Part shown: piece by piece, positions 11,601-22,771 of the stretch
Layout: each line of letters opens with the position of its first letter
Numbering within the stretch: position 1 is the first letter of the stretch
Assembly: GCF_965363235.1 (NCBI RefSeq)
Contig: NC_134839.1
Span: 57,317,560 to 57,381,559 of the forward strand
DNA length: 64,000 nucleotides
Reading direction: 5' to 3'
DNA from: Mytilus galloprovincialis
Taxonomy: Eukaryota; Mollusca; Bivalvia; Mytilida; Mytilidae
Position numbers and translations under genes: made by a program
Notes under the pieces: model-generated
What the model was told of the DNA's origin: nothing
The model's input: only the letters and a program-made list of their open reading frames with translations
The model's database searches: none

Positions 11601-14600
11601 TGTATTTACACCAGACGCAACTTTCATATACAATAGATTCATCAGTGACACTCATTTCCCAAAAAGTTAAAAACCACAAATAAACAAGTCAAAACTTGGA
11701 TTTTGAAACTGAAATTTTTGATAATGAGTTTTAATATTTTACAGAAGTGTTAAACTACATAATTAGGTGTATCAGAAGTGATCACATATCCCAGAATTCT
11801 GTGCAGATTATTTGACACACAACAGAAAACATTGGACCTTTTCATTGGTTTCCACAGGAATTTTACCATCTCCATACCTAGCAATAACCTGATAAGGCCA
11901 AAATACTATATATCATTTCATACAGTAAAGTAAACTAGAGGCTCTTAAGAGCCTGTGTCGCTCAACTTGGTCTATATGCATATTAAACAAAGAACACAGA
12001 TGGATTCATGACAAATTGTGTTTTGGTGATGGTGATGTGTTTGTAGATCTTACTTTACTGAACATTCTTGCTACTTACAATTTTCTGTATCTATAATACA
12101 CTTGGCCCTTTAGTTACAGAGGATAATATTTTGTAAAAATTTAAAAAAGTTTACCAAATTAATGAAAATTGTTAAAAATTTACTATAAAAGGCAACAACT
12201 CCTTCAGGGGTCAACTGACCATATTGGTCATGTAGACTTATTTGTAGATCTTACTTTGCTGAACATTATTGCTCTTACATTTTATCTCTATCTATAATAG
12301 TATTCAAGATAATAACCCAATGCCAAAGTTTCTTTAAAAATTAACAATTGGGGGGCAGCAACCCAAAATCCCAATTCCAATTCATCTGAAAATTTCAGGG
12401 CAGATAGATATTGACTTGATAAACAATTTAACCCCATTGAGATATTTGCTCTAAATGCTTTGGTTTCAGAGTTATAAGCCAAAATCATCATTTTACCCTT
12501 ATGTTCTATTTTTAGCCATGGCAGCCATCTTGGTTGGTTGGGTGGGTCACCACACACATTTTTTAAACTAGTTACCCTAATTATGATTGTGGCTAAGTTT
12601 GGTTAAATTTGGCCCAGAAGTTTCAGAGGAGAAGATTTTTGTACAAGATTACAAACATTTACGAAAAATTGGTAAAAAATGACTATAAAGGGCAATAACT
12701 CCTTAAGGGGTCAACTGACCATTTTGGTCAAGTTGATTTATTTGTAGATCTTACTCTGCTGAACATTATTGTTGTTCATAGTTTATCTCTATCTATAATA
12801 ATATTCAAGATGATAACCAAAAATGGCAAAATTTCCTTAAAATTACCAATTCAGGGGCAGCAACCCAACAACAGGGTGTCTGATTCATCTGAAAATTTCA
12901 GGACAGATAGATCTTGACTTGATAAACAATTTAACCCTCATGTCAGAATTGCTCTAAATGCTTTGGTTTCAGAGTTATAAGCCAAATTTTTAAAACTAGA
13001 TACCCCAATGATGATTGTGGCCAAGTTTGGTCAACTTTAACCCAGTAGTTTCAGAGGAAAAGATTTTGGTAAAGTTAACGACGACGGACGACGACGACAA
13101 CGGATGCCAAGTGATGAGAAAAGCTCACTTGGCCCTTTGGGCCAGGTGAGCTAAACAAATAATATATTATATGAAATCATACATATGTCATATGAAACAA
13201 TGATTTTAGTAAATGTTGTTATAAATGATAAAATCTAAAAATAGCAAAAACAAAATCAATGTGCGTCAGTTCTGTAGATGTATGAAAAATGTTTCTTTCA
13301 GAAAATATGAACTGTATTTCATTTGTTCATCAAACATTTGATTAAGATTCTTAGTTATTAAAATTGCTGTAATAGCACATTAACTAAATAGAGATATATA
13401 GATAAGACAGTTGGTTTTCCCGTTTGAATGGTTTTACACTCTTCATTTTTTGGGCCCTATATAGCTTGCTGTTCGGTGTGAGCCAAGGCTCTGTGTTTAG
13501 GACAGTACACGGAACTATAATGGTTTACTTTTATAAATTATTACTTGGATGGAGAGTTGTCTCATTGTCACTCATATCACATTTTCTTATATCTATATGT
13601 GTCATAAATAACCAAAATCAAGTTAATTAAGGTTAACTGTCACTTTTGGTTAGAAGATTTGTACAATGTAGATCCTCCACAAGGAAAATTTCTTATATTA
13701 AACTTAACTTGTGTAACGTTCTCCAATAAAAACATGTTTCCTTAAAAAAGGGAACAAATACAAGTACCATGGCATAATCAATATCCAATAAGACAGACAA
13801 CTACATGGTAAAAAAAATGACAACATTAGAGCAAAAAAACTTATTTTTGAAACTAAAACCTAAACATGAAGCTACTCAAATTAAACCCCATTAAATTATG
13901 GCTTTTGATAGGGACCCATGGCCAGGAAGGGTCAGCAGCAATGTCTTCACAAGTCATTATACAAATGAAGATAAAGATTGATAGCCCTACAAGCAAAAAT
14001 ATTTGTTGAAATATCAACAACAAAGGAAGCAAACGCTTGGTAATTTATAGTAACTCATTTGCTTACTATGAACTAGTTTATTTACTTTCATCAAAAAGGT
14101 GTTTTCAGTCTAAACCAATCCAAGAACCTATTGCCATGTGTGGTACTATGACTGCTATGTGATCAGAACCACAGTAACAACACTTCAACCATAGGTAAAA
14201 ACTTTTAATAGGTATGGGTTCTGTTCATTGCTGAATGCTGTACAGTAACCTTTAGTTGTTAATTTCTGTCATTTGGTCTCTTCTGGAAAGTTGTTTCATT
14301 TGCAATCATACTTTTATATTTGACATGTTTCAACTGATTTATATAGAGGTACACTATAGCTCAAGTGGATGTTTCCATTACCATCTGATATTAGTGGTAG
14401 TTTGGGTAACCTTAAAGATATCCCTTTGGTCACCCTTTTAGACAAGACATATCATTTCAGTTTCAATATCATGTGAATTGATTATACAATACCTTGCAAA
14501 ACAAAAGCTTTTTTTTCAATATTTTTATGTTAAATTTGAATGAATTTGAATAGTGGGCAGGTGAAAAAGGTAAAATCTATCTGAACTGTAGTGTATGTCA

Positions 14601-17600
14601 TTAGACTCTGACCGTGTAAGGGCTGTATAGCCTGCAGTCAAGGCCGTTAAAATCTTCCATTTGCTGTTGTCATTAGATGTGACAAATGTTTCCAGCAGAC
14701 ATATATGATAGATACCGAGTGATGACAACAGCTCAAGTGACATTTTGCCAAGTGAACTATATAATTTCAACTTCAACAGACCTTTGCTTTTGCTACATAT
14801 TCCTTTCTTCCTAAATTTGCTACCATATCTTTTGGTGGTTGAAATAAACATTCACCTGGTACTTCAAATTCATTAAATGAACTCGGAAGATTTCCCTATA
14901 AAAGAAAAAATAAACCTATCTAGTTGTTCATAAAAACTCAGTCACAGGTTTCTGAAAAATTGGAGAAAAAGTACAAAATATTAGCAATTAATTCCATGAT
15001 TCCATGATGTTATTACAGGTCAACAATAAATACATCAAACAATTGTATATTATTTCAGTGGAGCAATAAAACAAATTATTTTGGATTATGAATTAAGTGC
15101 TAATCTGCCCAAGAATCAGGCTGTGGTGAAAACATGACAACAACCAGCTCAAGTTGACATCAATTTTGTTTGCTTTTCCTATTCTTATATTTCAAGACAC
15201 AATTTGGTTGAAATGTACTAGAAACTACCAATTACCCTGTTATTTTTTATCATTCAAACAAAAGTAATCTAGAGATATCTCAAATTACCAGACATGCAAA
15301 TACAAAAGTCCTACTATTTCTAACTAAAGATGAGGATAACTTCAAAATAGGATCCGTGTTTTTTTTACCATGTTGTTACATTGGTTTAAATTGATTCTTA
15401 CAAAGCGGCACTTACTTATATTTGTATAATTTAGACAAGATATAAAACTATGTGATTTTTATAAAAGATTAAAAAAGCTGTATTCTTTAATTAACAAACA
15501 GCTGAACAAGTTATAATGTGATAATATAGATCACTGAATCTTTTAGGTAATGCATCAGCAGGTGCAGGAAACTACATGAACTACAGAATACCAAATATTT
15601 CAGTCACCTCACTGATGCCAACTTGTATGCTTTTAAAGTGTAATACATGTTTTTTCAATTGTTTAAATGTACTCGTGTTTTCATCAAATGGAGTGAACGT
15701 TCAGTGTATGTTTACTAATTTTTTGTTAATATGTACTTTGATTGAGTTAAGCCTTGATTTCAATTGATATTTGTGGTGTGTCCTTTTATGTTGTGATGTT
15801 ACACTTTTATTTCAGATAAGGGTGAAGGTTGGTGTCAGTTATAACGTATAAACCTGCTGCATTTGTTTGCACCTGTCCTAAGTGAGAAACCTGATGATAA
15901 GTTGTTGTCGTTTGTTGATGTGGTTGACAGTGTTCTCATTTCTTAAATAGATTAGATCGTTGGTTTTCCTGTTTGAATGGTTTTACACTAGTCATTTTTG
16001 ATGGCAATTATAGCTGGCTGTTTGATTTGACCCAAGGCTCTGTTTTAAAGGCTGTATTTTGACCTTTAATGGATTACATTTTTTAATTGTGTCTTGGATG
16101 GAGAGTTGTCTCATTGGCACTAATACCACATCTTCTTATACATGTATCTATGTACACAAACTTTTTGGCATGACAAAAATTCTCATTGCTAATATTAGAA
16201 GACAATTATGAGAGAACCTTTAAAATAAACCATTTTCTAGAGATATATCCATACCTTATAACCTTCCTGTTTAACTAGTGTCAAGTCCTGTATAGTTTTC
16301 ACACTGATTCTGCTATGGACTTCTTCTTCTGCTATCTTGCCAGCATCTATTAACATATGTACAGCAGTTCTTATATCTCCTTGCCTGGCAAAACATACTG
16401 CTCTGTTAAACTGTATCTACAAGATTTAAAATTGAATATCTAAATAAATAAATTTGGTGTTTTTACGGTCTTCTGATTGGTTAAAATTATTAGTTTTATT
16501 TTCAATGTTGTCAATTTTGATGGTGACACGCCCACTCTGACGTTGTGTATTCATACGCCAACATGTGTGTACGTTGTTATTGTTAATATAAATAATACAA
16601 AAAGTTCTTTGAGCCTTATTTTTGATAGAAATTTATTTATAATGAATGGCAATAATTTATTTTGACTTTATTGAACCATAAAACTAATTTTTGACTCTCC
16701 ACATTTTACATAATCCGCTTCGCAGATTATTCAATGTGAAGAGTCAAAAATTAGTTTTATGGTTGAATAAATTGAAAATAGATAATAGCCATTCATTAAA
16801 TACAGTAGTGTAGAACTTGATCACAAGATTTTTTTTAAAAGAAAGAGGGTGCCAAAGTTAAAGGCATGCAAAGGCTAGAGAGAATTATTTCAATCCAAAT
16901 TCCACATTTTTTCAGTGACTTATATCTCAAAATCAAGCACACCAACTCTTCATTTTTTTCTGCTTTTTTAGTTCCCTTTTTTATGCCATTTTAATACATT
17001 TATAACAGTATTTTAAAAAGCTTTTTATTTTGCAACAAAGTACTGACCATCCTTGACGAGCAAGTACAATGGATTTTTTACTCATTATTTTTTTTTCTAT
17101 AAGGTTCTGTAGTTTATTATTTATATATTTCAGTGGCGGATCCAGAACTTTTCCTAAGGGGGCCCGCTGACTGACCTAATTGGGGGGCTTCAGTCATGCT
17201 TCAATGATTCCCTATATAATCAACCAAATCTTTCCCACGAAAGGGGTATTTTGTTGTATTCAACTTATAAATGGAACAAATATTAGAATAGTAGGTGGAT
17301 TTTTAAATTACTACAAGAAACCGTAAATTTTTAAGACATGGTCAAATAAATCAGCCCAGATGAGTTTGTGATATATCATACATATTCAAGTATCAGTTTT
17401 ATTATGAAATATTGGAAATATTTTATAGAAATATGCCAAATTCAAAACAAGGCATGCATATATATAGTTAAGGAGTAAGAAAGGTAAAATAAGTTTTCAG
17501 GGTATACTCATAATAGTTTTTTTCTAGGATATTTCCTTTGAATGGCATTTTTACAGTAAATAATATGACATTATACAACAATAGCAAAACATTTTACTTT

Positions 17601-20600
17601 TAAACAACAAAGTTCTCTAGCACCAATAACAAGTATTTTGAAAGGTAAATATCATTTCCTTGGATTATTTTCTTACTCACCTCAAATTTATATAAAGTGA
17701 AATTCAATCCAAGCTGACTATACTTTATAAAAGAAGATCCACGTAAACTTTGTTCTGCTCTATCTAAATCATCAAGTGCCTCACTGTATCTAAAATTACA
17801 AAAATATATTTACATGTATCACAGTAAGAATAAAAAGATGTGCCAAGAGAGTATGATAAACCCTCATTATGCAAATTGAAATTGAGGCAAGAATATAATA
17901 GGATATCTAGAAGGCATTTAAATCAAAATGTTAGATTAGAAGGCTCTGCAGAAATTCATGTACTGTGGATTCATTTTTATTCGTGGTATACCAATTTTCG
18001 TTGGTTTCGTGGGTCACAGCGAACCACGAATTTAAGAATTCAACGAAGAATAATCCCGAGAAATGTGTATGGAGTTGGATGTTTATTTCCGGTTATGTTA
18101 TGCAGTTCTAGTATAGTGTTGACTAACGATAAACATTGTAACATAACACGTGATTTTTATTGAAAGAAGATACAAGTATTTTGATTAAATCTATAATAAA
18201 TATATCGAATATCAGTGATAATTTACTTTTTAAAATTGATTAAAACTGTTCATGGAAAATAACTGCAAGTTGTTAATTACCGTGTCATACTTAGTTTGGT
18301 TTACCTGTGATTAAAAATCAATAGGATTAAGTACGGGGATATTGCCCGTAGGTAATATTGTTTATGACAGGAACATTTATTTTCACACCTTATACTTATA
18401 TCACTGTTTATTATATCGTGATTAGGGAAATTAGCTTTCAATCATAAAGTTTTGAATGCCTTATAGAATTCAGACAAGAATTTATAAATTGTAAAACAAA
18501 CAAATAATTAGTTGTCTCTGCCCATTATTGTAATCGAAGTTATCAATGAATGACCAATTAAGTGAGGATTTTGACAATTCAAAACTTTTTCAATGAATTC
18601 CTTCTTTTTTGTTTTGTTTTTTTTATTGATCGAACCAAGGATGTTATATGATCTCCTAAATCAAAAAGAAATCCACGAATTACGTATCTATTTTTTGCTG
18701 TTGTAATCAGCGATCCACGAATTTACGTATACCACGAAACGTCTTTTTTTCACTATCCACGAAAATTGATACCCACGAAAATAAATGAATCCACAGTATG
18801 CGGATATTCTTTGAAGTATAAATATTTATACTTCAAAGGATTGTCAAATGTCCATAAATAACTCTGGAATGACAAACCTGCAAAATTTTTCAAATTAGAA
18901 AGAGAGTTTTCATTCACTTTGTTCACTAATCCCTACAGCAGTGTATCAGTAAGTTTGAAGTGATTTGATCCAAGAATACTGCAGTGGTAGTGTACGACAT
19001 TTCTAAAATGCTTCTTATTTATCTAAGGGTCAAAGTCCAATAACTCTGGAAGGATATTTTTTTTTAATCAAATGGTTTGTTCTGTCACCAATTCCAACAA
19101 TAATGTAAAGTTTTCAGTAAATCAATCCAAGCAGCCTCAGGTATTGCTAGAACAGGTGAAAAATTTATTTAAATCATACAATCTAAGTCCTGTTATGCAT
19201 GGATCAACAAACCAAAAAATATAAAAAGTCTAAAGGTAGTTTCCTATTATAAATTCCAACAATAATGTAAGGTTATGAGGAAATTAATTATGGCATGCTT
19301 GGGTTAATGTGCATTATGTGACTAGACCCATGACTTTTATTGAAGGAAGTATGCTGACATCTCAATGCCCTCGAGAGATATTTGTTTCATTGGGTTGCTG
19401 TCTAAATGTCTCTATTTATTCCTACAATCATGCAATGATCAAGCAACCATACATAGTACAACTAACAAATTATGGAGACTAAATTGTATTGTTAAACTTT
19501 TAAACCTATCCCAAACAATTTGAAAGAATAAATAGTGAGTTCAACTACCATGACTTCTACAACGATATTGTCTTGAAGTGCAGGTAATGTTAATTATATA
19601 TAAAGAATCATACTTTTTTAATTTAAGGTACTGCACTGCTCTATGATAAAAAGCCACAGCTAAATGAGGATCCTTTTTTATTGCTTCTCCTAGGTGCTGC
19701 AAGTAAATAAATTTGATTATAATTCAATTCTAGCATTATGAACATGACAACAAATATAGTATTGTATTGAAATTATTGCGTGCATTTATTATTGCCATTC
19801 TGTCATTTAAGTTTAAAATACGCTTTTAATTTTTGCGATTTTGAGAAAAATCCTCTTTAGATCATGTTAAAGATTTCAAAATGCTTATGTTGTACTGTAC
19901 TTTTACACCTCTGCACCAAGTTAAGGGAGGGGGCCTTTTATAGCTTACTATACAGTATGGGTTCTGCTCATTGTTGAAGGCTGTAGCATGACCAATGCTT
20001 ATTTACTTTTATACATCATTTGGTCTATGGTCTATGGTAGTGATTTGTCTCATTGGCAGTCATACCACATCTTCATCTTTTTATGTGAATAGACACGCTG
20101 TAATCTCTTGCCTTCATAATAAGTTATGACTTTGATGTGGTAAAAAAATTGGTGCTCCAGGTGTTAATAAGACTAAGGTTTGGCTATAAATACAAAAAAA
20201 AGTTTTAAAATCATGCCCATTGATTATGAAAATTAGGTTAAATCTGGGGTGAACCCTATCTGACAAAAACATGATTGTCATAACAGTCATGTATGTCTAT
20301 CTTTTATAACCGTACAGTAAATCTGAGGATTAAATATAGATAACATTTCATAGATAATAATCAATACAATGAGCTCAGTACGAAAATTTACAATGTACAA
20401 TGTAACACAGATCAATGAATGATGAGGAGCTCCAGGTCCAGGTCAGGTGAACTTTGTCGAACAGATATCGCCATCATGACCATACAGTGATTCTACTGAT
20501 GAAATAATCAACCTTTTACTTGTATGGCTAACTGACATACATGTATAAATCATAAAAACTTTAATAGCATTATCCTGTACATGCTGTACATTGTATCATA

Positions 20601-21747
20601 TCAAGGGAGCAAACATTTTTATCCCAGTCAGAAATATTTTTTTCACCCAAAGCGTGACAATTATATTTTAGTTTTTCAATGCTATCAATCAAATAAATTT
20701 TTTTTCTACAAAATTTAAACACTAAAACATGTATAAGGTATGGGGGAGAATTTGGTTTCTGAATTAACTATTTGTTTTTTCATCTGCTTGACCACAATGT
20801 TTATTTTCATCAAATTTTGAATCAGAATATTTTTTTTACACCATAACCCTCCATTCATGATTGAACAGTTCCCAAATGAATATCATCTGAAAATGTTCAC
20901 ATCTTTGTCATTTGGTCTTTTATCATGACGAAATAAATAAAGATTTTTATTTTAGGTAAAAAACAAGCAAATAGGAAATCAGAGACTGAAATTATCACAC
21001 ATTTTTATCAAATGGATTTGTTCCTGGTTACAATAAATACCTATTTTTCGAAAACAAACATTTTAATTATTTTGCCTAGCTTTTCGCTGCAAAAATGGCA
21101 ACCCCTGGCCCTCATGGTCCTGCCACCTTTTGTTTTGTTTTTGTACTACATTTTGTATATAGCATTTTGTTCTGAGGGATGGAAAGCAAAGTACTCCAAT
21201 AAATAAAATAAACACTTAGTTAAACACTAATCATTCCTAATAGAGTACTGATCAGTTTAATTGTTGCACTGTATAACTTCAGTCCAAATTTATGTACAGG
21301 ATATACTAATTCATACAATGAACAATGTACTTATCATTCCTATTGTTTTATTTAATTGTCGAACTACTTCAGAGGAAAGACTTACAGGATATATTCATAC
21401 AATGAACAATGTGTGTGTACATGCATATTGATCAATTGTTTATGGTGTCCTTTCTTAATTAACAACTTATAAACATGGACATTGGTTAACATGATGATTT
21501 TAAAAGTTACCGAATGTCTCATGATTTGAGTAATTTGTGTGTACCTATCCAAAGAATGATCAAGAATTCATACCACAATACAATCATTCTCTCTGCTAAG
21601 TCCTTTCAATACACAGGCGATATTGAACTGGATACGAGCACTCGGCTCAAGTATGTTGTTAAAACTAAGTAGGGAGTCCTTGTATCGGTCCTCTTGGAAA
21701 GCAACAACGCCTTCGTTCCAACAACGAACTGTCTCCAAAAATGCCAT
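8059..21747 (-). CDS. p67phox/NOXA1-like NADPH oxidase activator (six exons, 414 aa)
   Basis: Six exons (21747-21574, 19696-19614, 17789-17681, 16416-16255, 14895-14782, 8661-8059) join in frame to 414 residues. Residues 1-176 match the TPR region of vertebrate p67phox (NCF2) and NOXA1: the start MAFLETVRCWNEGVVAF, then HLAVAFYHRAV, then SLRGSSFIKY with Arg102 at the position of the Rac-binding Arg102 of p67phox. Residues 205-219 (..KEYVAKAKVIKGSV) correspond to the activation domain that stimulates the Nox flavocytochrome. Residues 220-414 are Ser/Pro-rich with SH3-ligand-like PPLPRRPLPP and PPLPPKK motifs. No SH3 or PB1 domain is present, unlike full p67phox (526 aa). The start ATG has a strong context (A at -3, G at +4). 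Expected role, inferred from the family: cytosolic Rac-dependent activator of a Nox1/2-type superoxide-producing oxidase. Confidence 0.85.
10466..11539. mobile_element. 1.07-kb element rich in GTCGTACGAC-type palindromes
   Basis: Short inverted ends (GGTCACAAC at 10466 and GTTGTGACC at 11531) bracket a region studded with variants of TCGTGCGACAGTCGTACGAC in both orientations. Examples lie near 10485, 10640-10700, 11200-11240 and 11310-11460. A unique middle part (about 10830-11180) separates two palindrome-rich flanks that are roughly inverse to each other. No transposase-like reading frame is seen. It looks like a foldback-type non-autonomous element inside intron 5 of the oxidase activator. 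Confidence 0.6.
11565..11650. repeat. fragment of the CAGACGCGCG dispersed family
   Basis: AAACTCATCAAAGATACCAG is followed by a TTTACACCAGACGC segment and ATTCATCAGTGACACTCA. This is the same order as the fuller copies at 42738, 43312, 48340 and 63886, but without the GCGTTTCGTC core. Confidence 0.6.
11936..13155. repeat. 1.2-kb dispersed repeat with an internal ~500-bp tandem period
   Basis: It starts GAGGCTCTTAAGAGCCTGTG and ends with GGGCCAGGTGAGC. Two internal copies begin at about 12191 and 12688 (CAATAACTCCTT, then GGGGTCAACTGACCAT and TATTTGTAGATCTTACT), giving a period near 497 bases. Near the right end a GACGACGGACGACGACGAC stretch precedes a short palindrome around GGCCCTTTGGGCC. 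I recognise this from mussel and other bivalve loci, where it is often mis-annotated as protein. It has no coding capacity here and its class is unknown. Confidence 0.7.
13405..13605 (+). repeat. CATACCACATCTTCTT-family dispersed repeat
   Basis: The order is GTTTGAATGGTTTTACACT, GGGCCCTATATAGCTTGCTG, GCCAAGGCTCTGTG, ACTTGGATGGAGAGTTGTCT and a CACTCATATCACAT end. The same order appears at 15940-16145, with fragments elsewhere in the window. It is likely SINE-like or otherwise non-autonomous, but I see no clear polymerase III boxes. Confidence 0.6.
14213..14320 (+). repeat. fragment of the CATACCACATCTTCTT family
   Basis: GTATGGGTTCTGTTCATTGC, a TAGTTGTTAATTTCTGTC segment, CATTTGGTCTCTTCTGG and a TTTGCAATCATAC end match the 3' half of the family member at 31090-31385. 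Confidence 0.55.
14782..14895 (-). CDS. oxidase activator exon 5: start of the activation domain
   Basis: The acceptor CTTTTATAG precedes GGAAATCTTCCG. It encodes residues 177-214, including ECLFQPPKDMVANLGRKEY, which aligns with GRLFRPNERQVAQLAKKDY of human p67phox. The donor reads GTCTGT; TGA would follow in frame two codons later, so splicing here is required. Phase 0 at both ends. Confidence 0.8.
14896..16254 (-). other. intron 4 of the oxidase-activator gene (phase 0)
   Basis: The donor is GTATGG. It contains one full dispersed repeat (15870-16145). The remainder is AT-rich with nothing recognised. Confidence 0.7.
15870..16145 (+). repeat. CATACCACATCTTCTT-family dispersed repeat
   Basis: It begins with the module TTTGCACCTGTCCTAAGTGA and GTTGTTGTCGTTTGTTGATG, then GTTTGAATGGTTTTACACTA. 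It ends GGAGAGTTGTCTCATTGGCA and ACCACATCTTCTTATAC. This is the longest copy in the oxidase-activator gene, inserted antisense to it. Confidence 0.65.
16255..16416 (-). CDS. oxidase activator exon 4: last TPR and capping helix
   Basis: The acceptor CTTGTAG precedes ATACAGTTT; the donor is AAG|GTATGG. It encodes residues 123-176. IQFNRAVCFARQGDIRTAVH has the TPR pattern of the human stretch [20 protein letters not shown]. The end, EEEVHSRISVKTIQDLTLVK, is likely the helix that packs back on the repeats. Phase 0 at both ends. Confidence 0.85.
16641..16798. repeat. 158-bp foldback (inverted repeat)
   Basis: Two arms of about 63-66 bases (16641-16703 and 16733-16798) are near-perfect reverse complements. 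Each contains AACCATAAAACTAATTTTTG or its complement. The centre is CCGCTTCGCAG. It would fold into a long hairpin in the intron RNA. Probably a foldback MITE. Confidence 0.8.
17131..17250. mobile_element. hAT-type terminal fragment
   Basis: CAGTGGCGGATCCAG at 17131 is a terminal inverted repeat widespread in non-autonomous hAT elements. A GGGGGCCCGCTG stretch follows. No matching right end was found nearby. A related pair of ends is at 24011-24137. Confidence 0.4.
17681..17789 (-). CDS. oxidase activator exon 3: Rac-contact region of the TPRs
   Basis: The acceptor ATTTTAG precedes ATACAGTGAGG. It completes Lys86 and encodes up to Glu122: YSEALDDLDRAEQSLRG, then SSFIKYSQLGLNFTLYKFE. Against human p67phox (LRGNQLIDYKILGLQFKL) the Rac-contact Arg102 is kept at the same residue number. 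Asn104, Leu106 and Asp108 are replaced by Ser, Phe and Lys. Incoming phase 2, outgoing phase 0. Confidence 0.85.
17963..18796. mobile_element. 834-bp MITE, TA target site, CTGTGGATTCAT termini
   Basis: The left end CTGTGGATTCATTTTTATTC and the right end (reverse complement CTGTGGATTCATTTATTTTC) are matching inverted repeats, both flanked by TA (17961-17962, 18797-18798). Sub-terminal CCACGAA/TTCGTGG motifs are repeated inside both ends. The TA duplication fits the Tc1/mariner superfamily. It has no transposase, so it is non-autonomous. These CTGTGGATTCAT ends are common in bivalve genomes. Confidence 0.85.
18809..18838. repeat. perfect 30-bp palindrome
   Basis: CTTTGAAGTATAAAT is followed directly by its exact reverse complement. 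It lies 12 bases beyond the MITE end in intron 2 of the oxidase activator. Confidence 0.9.
19614..19696 (-). CDS. oxidase activator exon 2: TPR
   Basis: The acceptor TTACTTGCAG precedes CACCTAGGAGAA; the donor is AAAAAA|GTATGA. It encodes residues 59-85 plus two bases of codon 86: HLGEAIKKDPHLAVAFYHRA then VQYLKLK. The core closely matches [20 protein letters not shown] of human p67phox. Phase 0 in, phase 2 out. Confidence 0.85.
19697..21573 (-). other. intron 1 of the oxidase-activator gene (phase 0)
   Basis: The donor is GTATGA. It contains a dispersed repeat fragment at 19925-20085. The rest is AT-rich and unremarkable. Confidence 0.7.
19925..20085 (+). repeat. fragment of the CATACCACATCTTCTT family
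   Basis: GTATGGGTTCTGCTCATTGT, CATTTGGTCTATGGTCTATG (with a small internal duplication of GGTCTAT) and CAGTCATACCACATCTTCAT mark a copy in intron 1 of the oxidase activator. Confidence 0.6.
21574..21747 (-). CDS. oxidase activator exon 1: start codon and first TPR
   Basis: It encodes residues 1-58, starting MAFLETVRCWNEGVVAFQED and ending at a GTG|GTATGA donor. Human p67phox starts [20 protein letters not shown], so start and register agree. ARIQFNIACVL matches SRICFNIGCMY. The ATG context is CAACATGG. Phase 0 out. Confidence 0.9.
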
Positions 21748-22771
21748 GTTGATCTGTCAACTTCAAAAACTTGTCTTTCATCTAGATATCGTCGAAACAA
21801 TAGTTATTATTGAATTGTAATGCATTTTAGGAAATATCCGGCTAGAGTTTGATACCTAGTAGGAAGTCCTGTTACATTGGATGTTCCGAGTAAATCTGTT
21901 CGGAATCTTTTCCCGCGTTTTTTTTTACGTTTATAAACAAAGAAAAGCAATCGTGAACCCTAAAACGATATTAACTTATTTACTGAAATTTGTTACATTA
22001 CAGATTTACCAATAACAAATAAGCAAATCTATGTTTGAAAGGTTTTCGTGACTACCACAAATTTATGAAGAATTTGGACTAAAACTAACGTTGGTAAAAT
22101 GTTTTAAAAAACACTTCAAGTTGGCTGAATTGGAATAGTGCAGACTATCGGACAAAAAAAAAAAGATGCACGATTGGTAACGCTATATAAAATTTAAATA
22201 TAACACGAAAAGGTTGCAATACATAAAACAATAAATTAATTCCACGAAAGATACACAAAAGACATTCAAATTCAAACATTTCAAAATTCCATCCTGTAAA
22301 ACACAGTACAAAAAAAAAATTTTTTTCTGAGAACAACCAGTCGTGATAACCATGATAATCGACTGGAACAAACTAGCCAATACCACCATTAAATGCACAT
22401 TAAGAGTTTTTCTTTACATAGCAAGTTACAAATAGACTAATACATTATTAATTGAAGGTCCTGACACGGCAAAATATATATGTATTAAATGTACTCAGTC
22501 ACGTACTGTCAAAGATAAGGCTCATTTCGGAATGCCAAAAAAAAAGAAATTATAGTTTGTCAAGTCAGTATATATAATACTGATTCTAATAATGTTGTAA
22601 GTTAACACAAAGTTATTAGGCTGCAATAAAGAGTAAAATATAATAACTCAATATGATATTATAAATAAAAATATGGAGATTTGGTATGGGTGCCCGGCAA
22701 TAAGAAAACTAACCACCAAAGCCGGTTCAAATGAAGTAGATGTAAACTGATGAGAACACTATAACTAGAAT

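Larger units (their letters stand above)
8662..14781 (-). other. intron 5 of the oxidase-activator gene (phase 0)
   Basis: This is a 6.1-kb intron. The donor on the minus strand is GTCTGT, a weak form, and the acceptor is a good T-rich TTTTTTAG. It holds the GTCGTACGAC-rich element (10466-11539), a CAGACG-family fragment (11565-11650), a long tandem repeat (11936-13155) and dispersed repeat copies at 13405 and 14213. Between 8662 and 10465 I see nothing beyond AT-rich sequence. Confidence 0.7.
16417..17680 (-). other. intron 3 of the oxidase-activator gene (phase 0)
   Basis: The donor is GTGAGTAAG. It holds a foldback sequence (16641-16798) and a hAT-type end (from 17131). Otherwise it is plain AT-rich sequence. 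Confidence 0.7.
17790..19613 (-). other. intron 2 of the oxidase-activator gene (phase 2)
   Basis: The donor is GTATGATT. Nearly half is one mariner-type MITE (17963-18796), followed by a perfect palindrome (18809-18838). The rest is AT-rich sequence. Confidence 0.7.
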
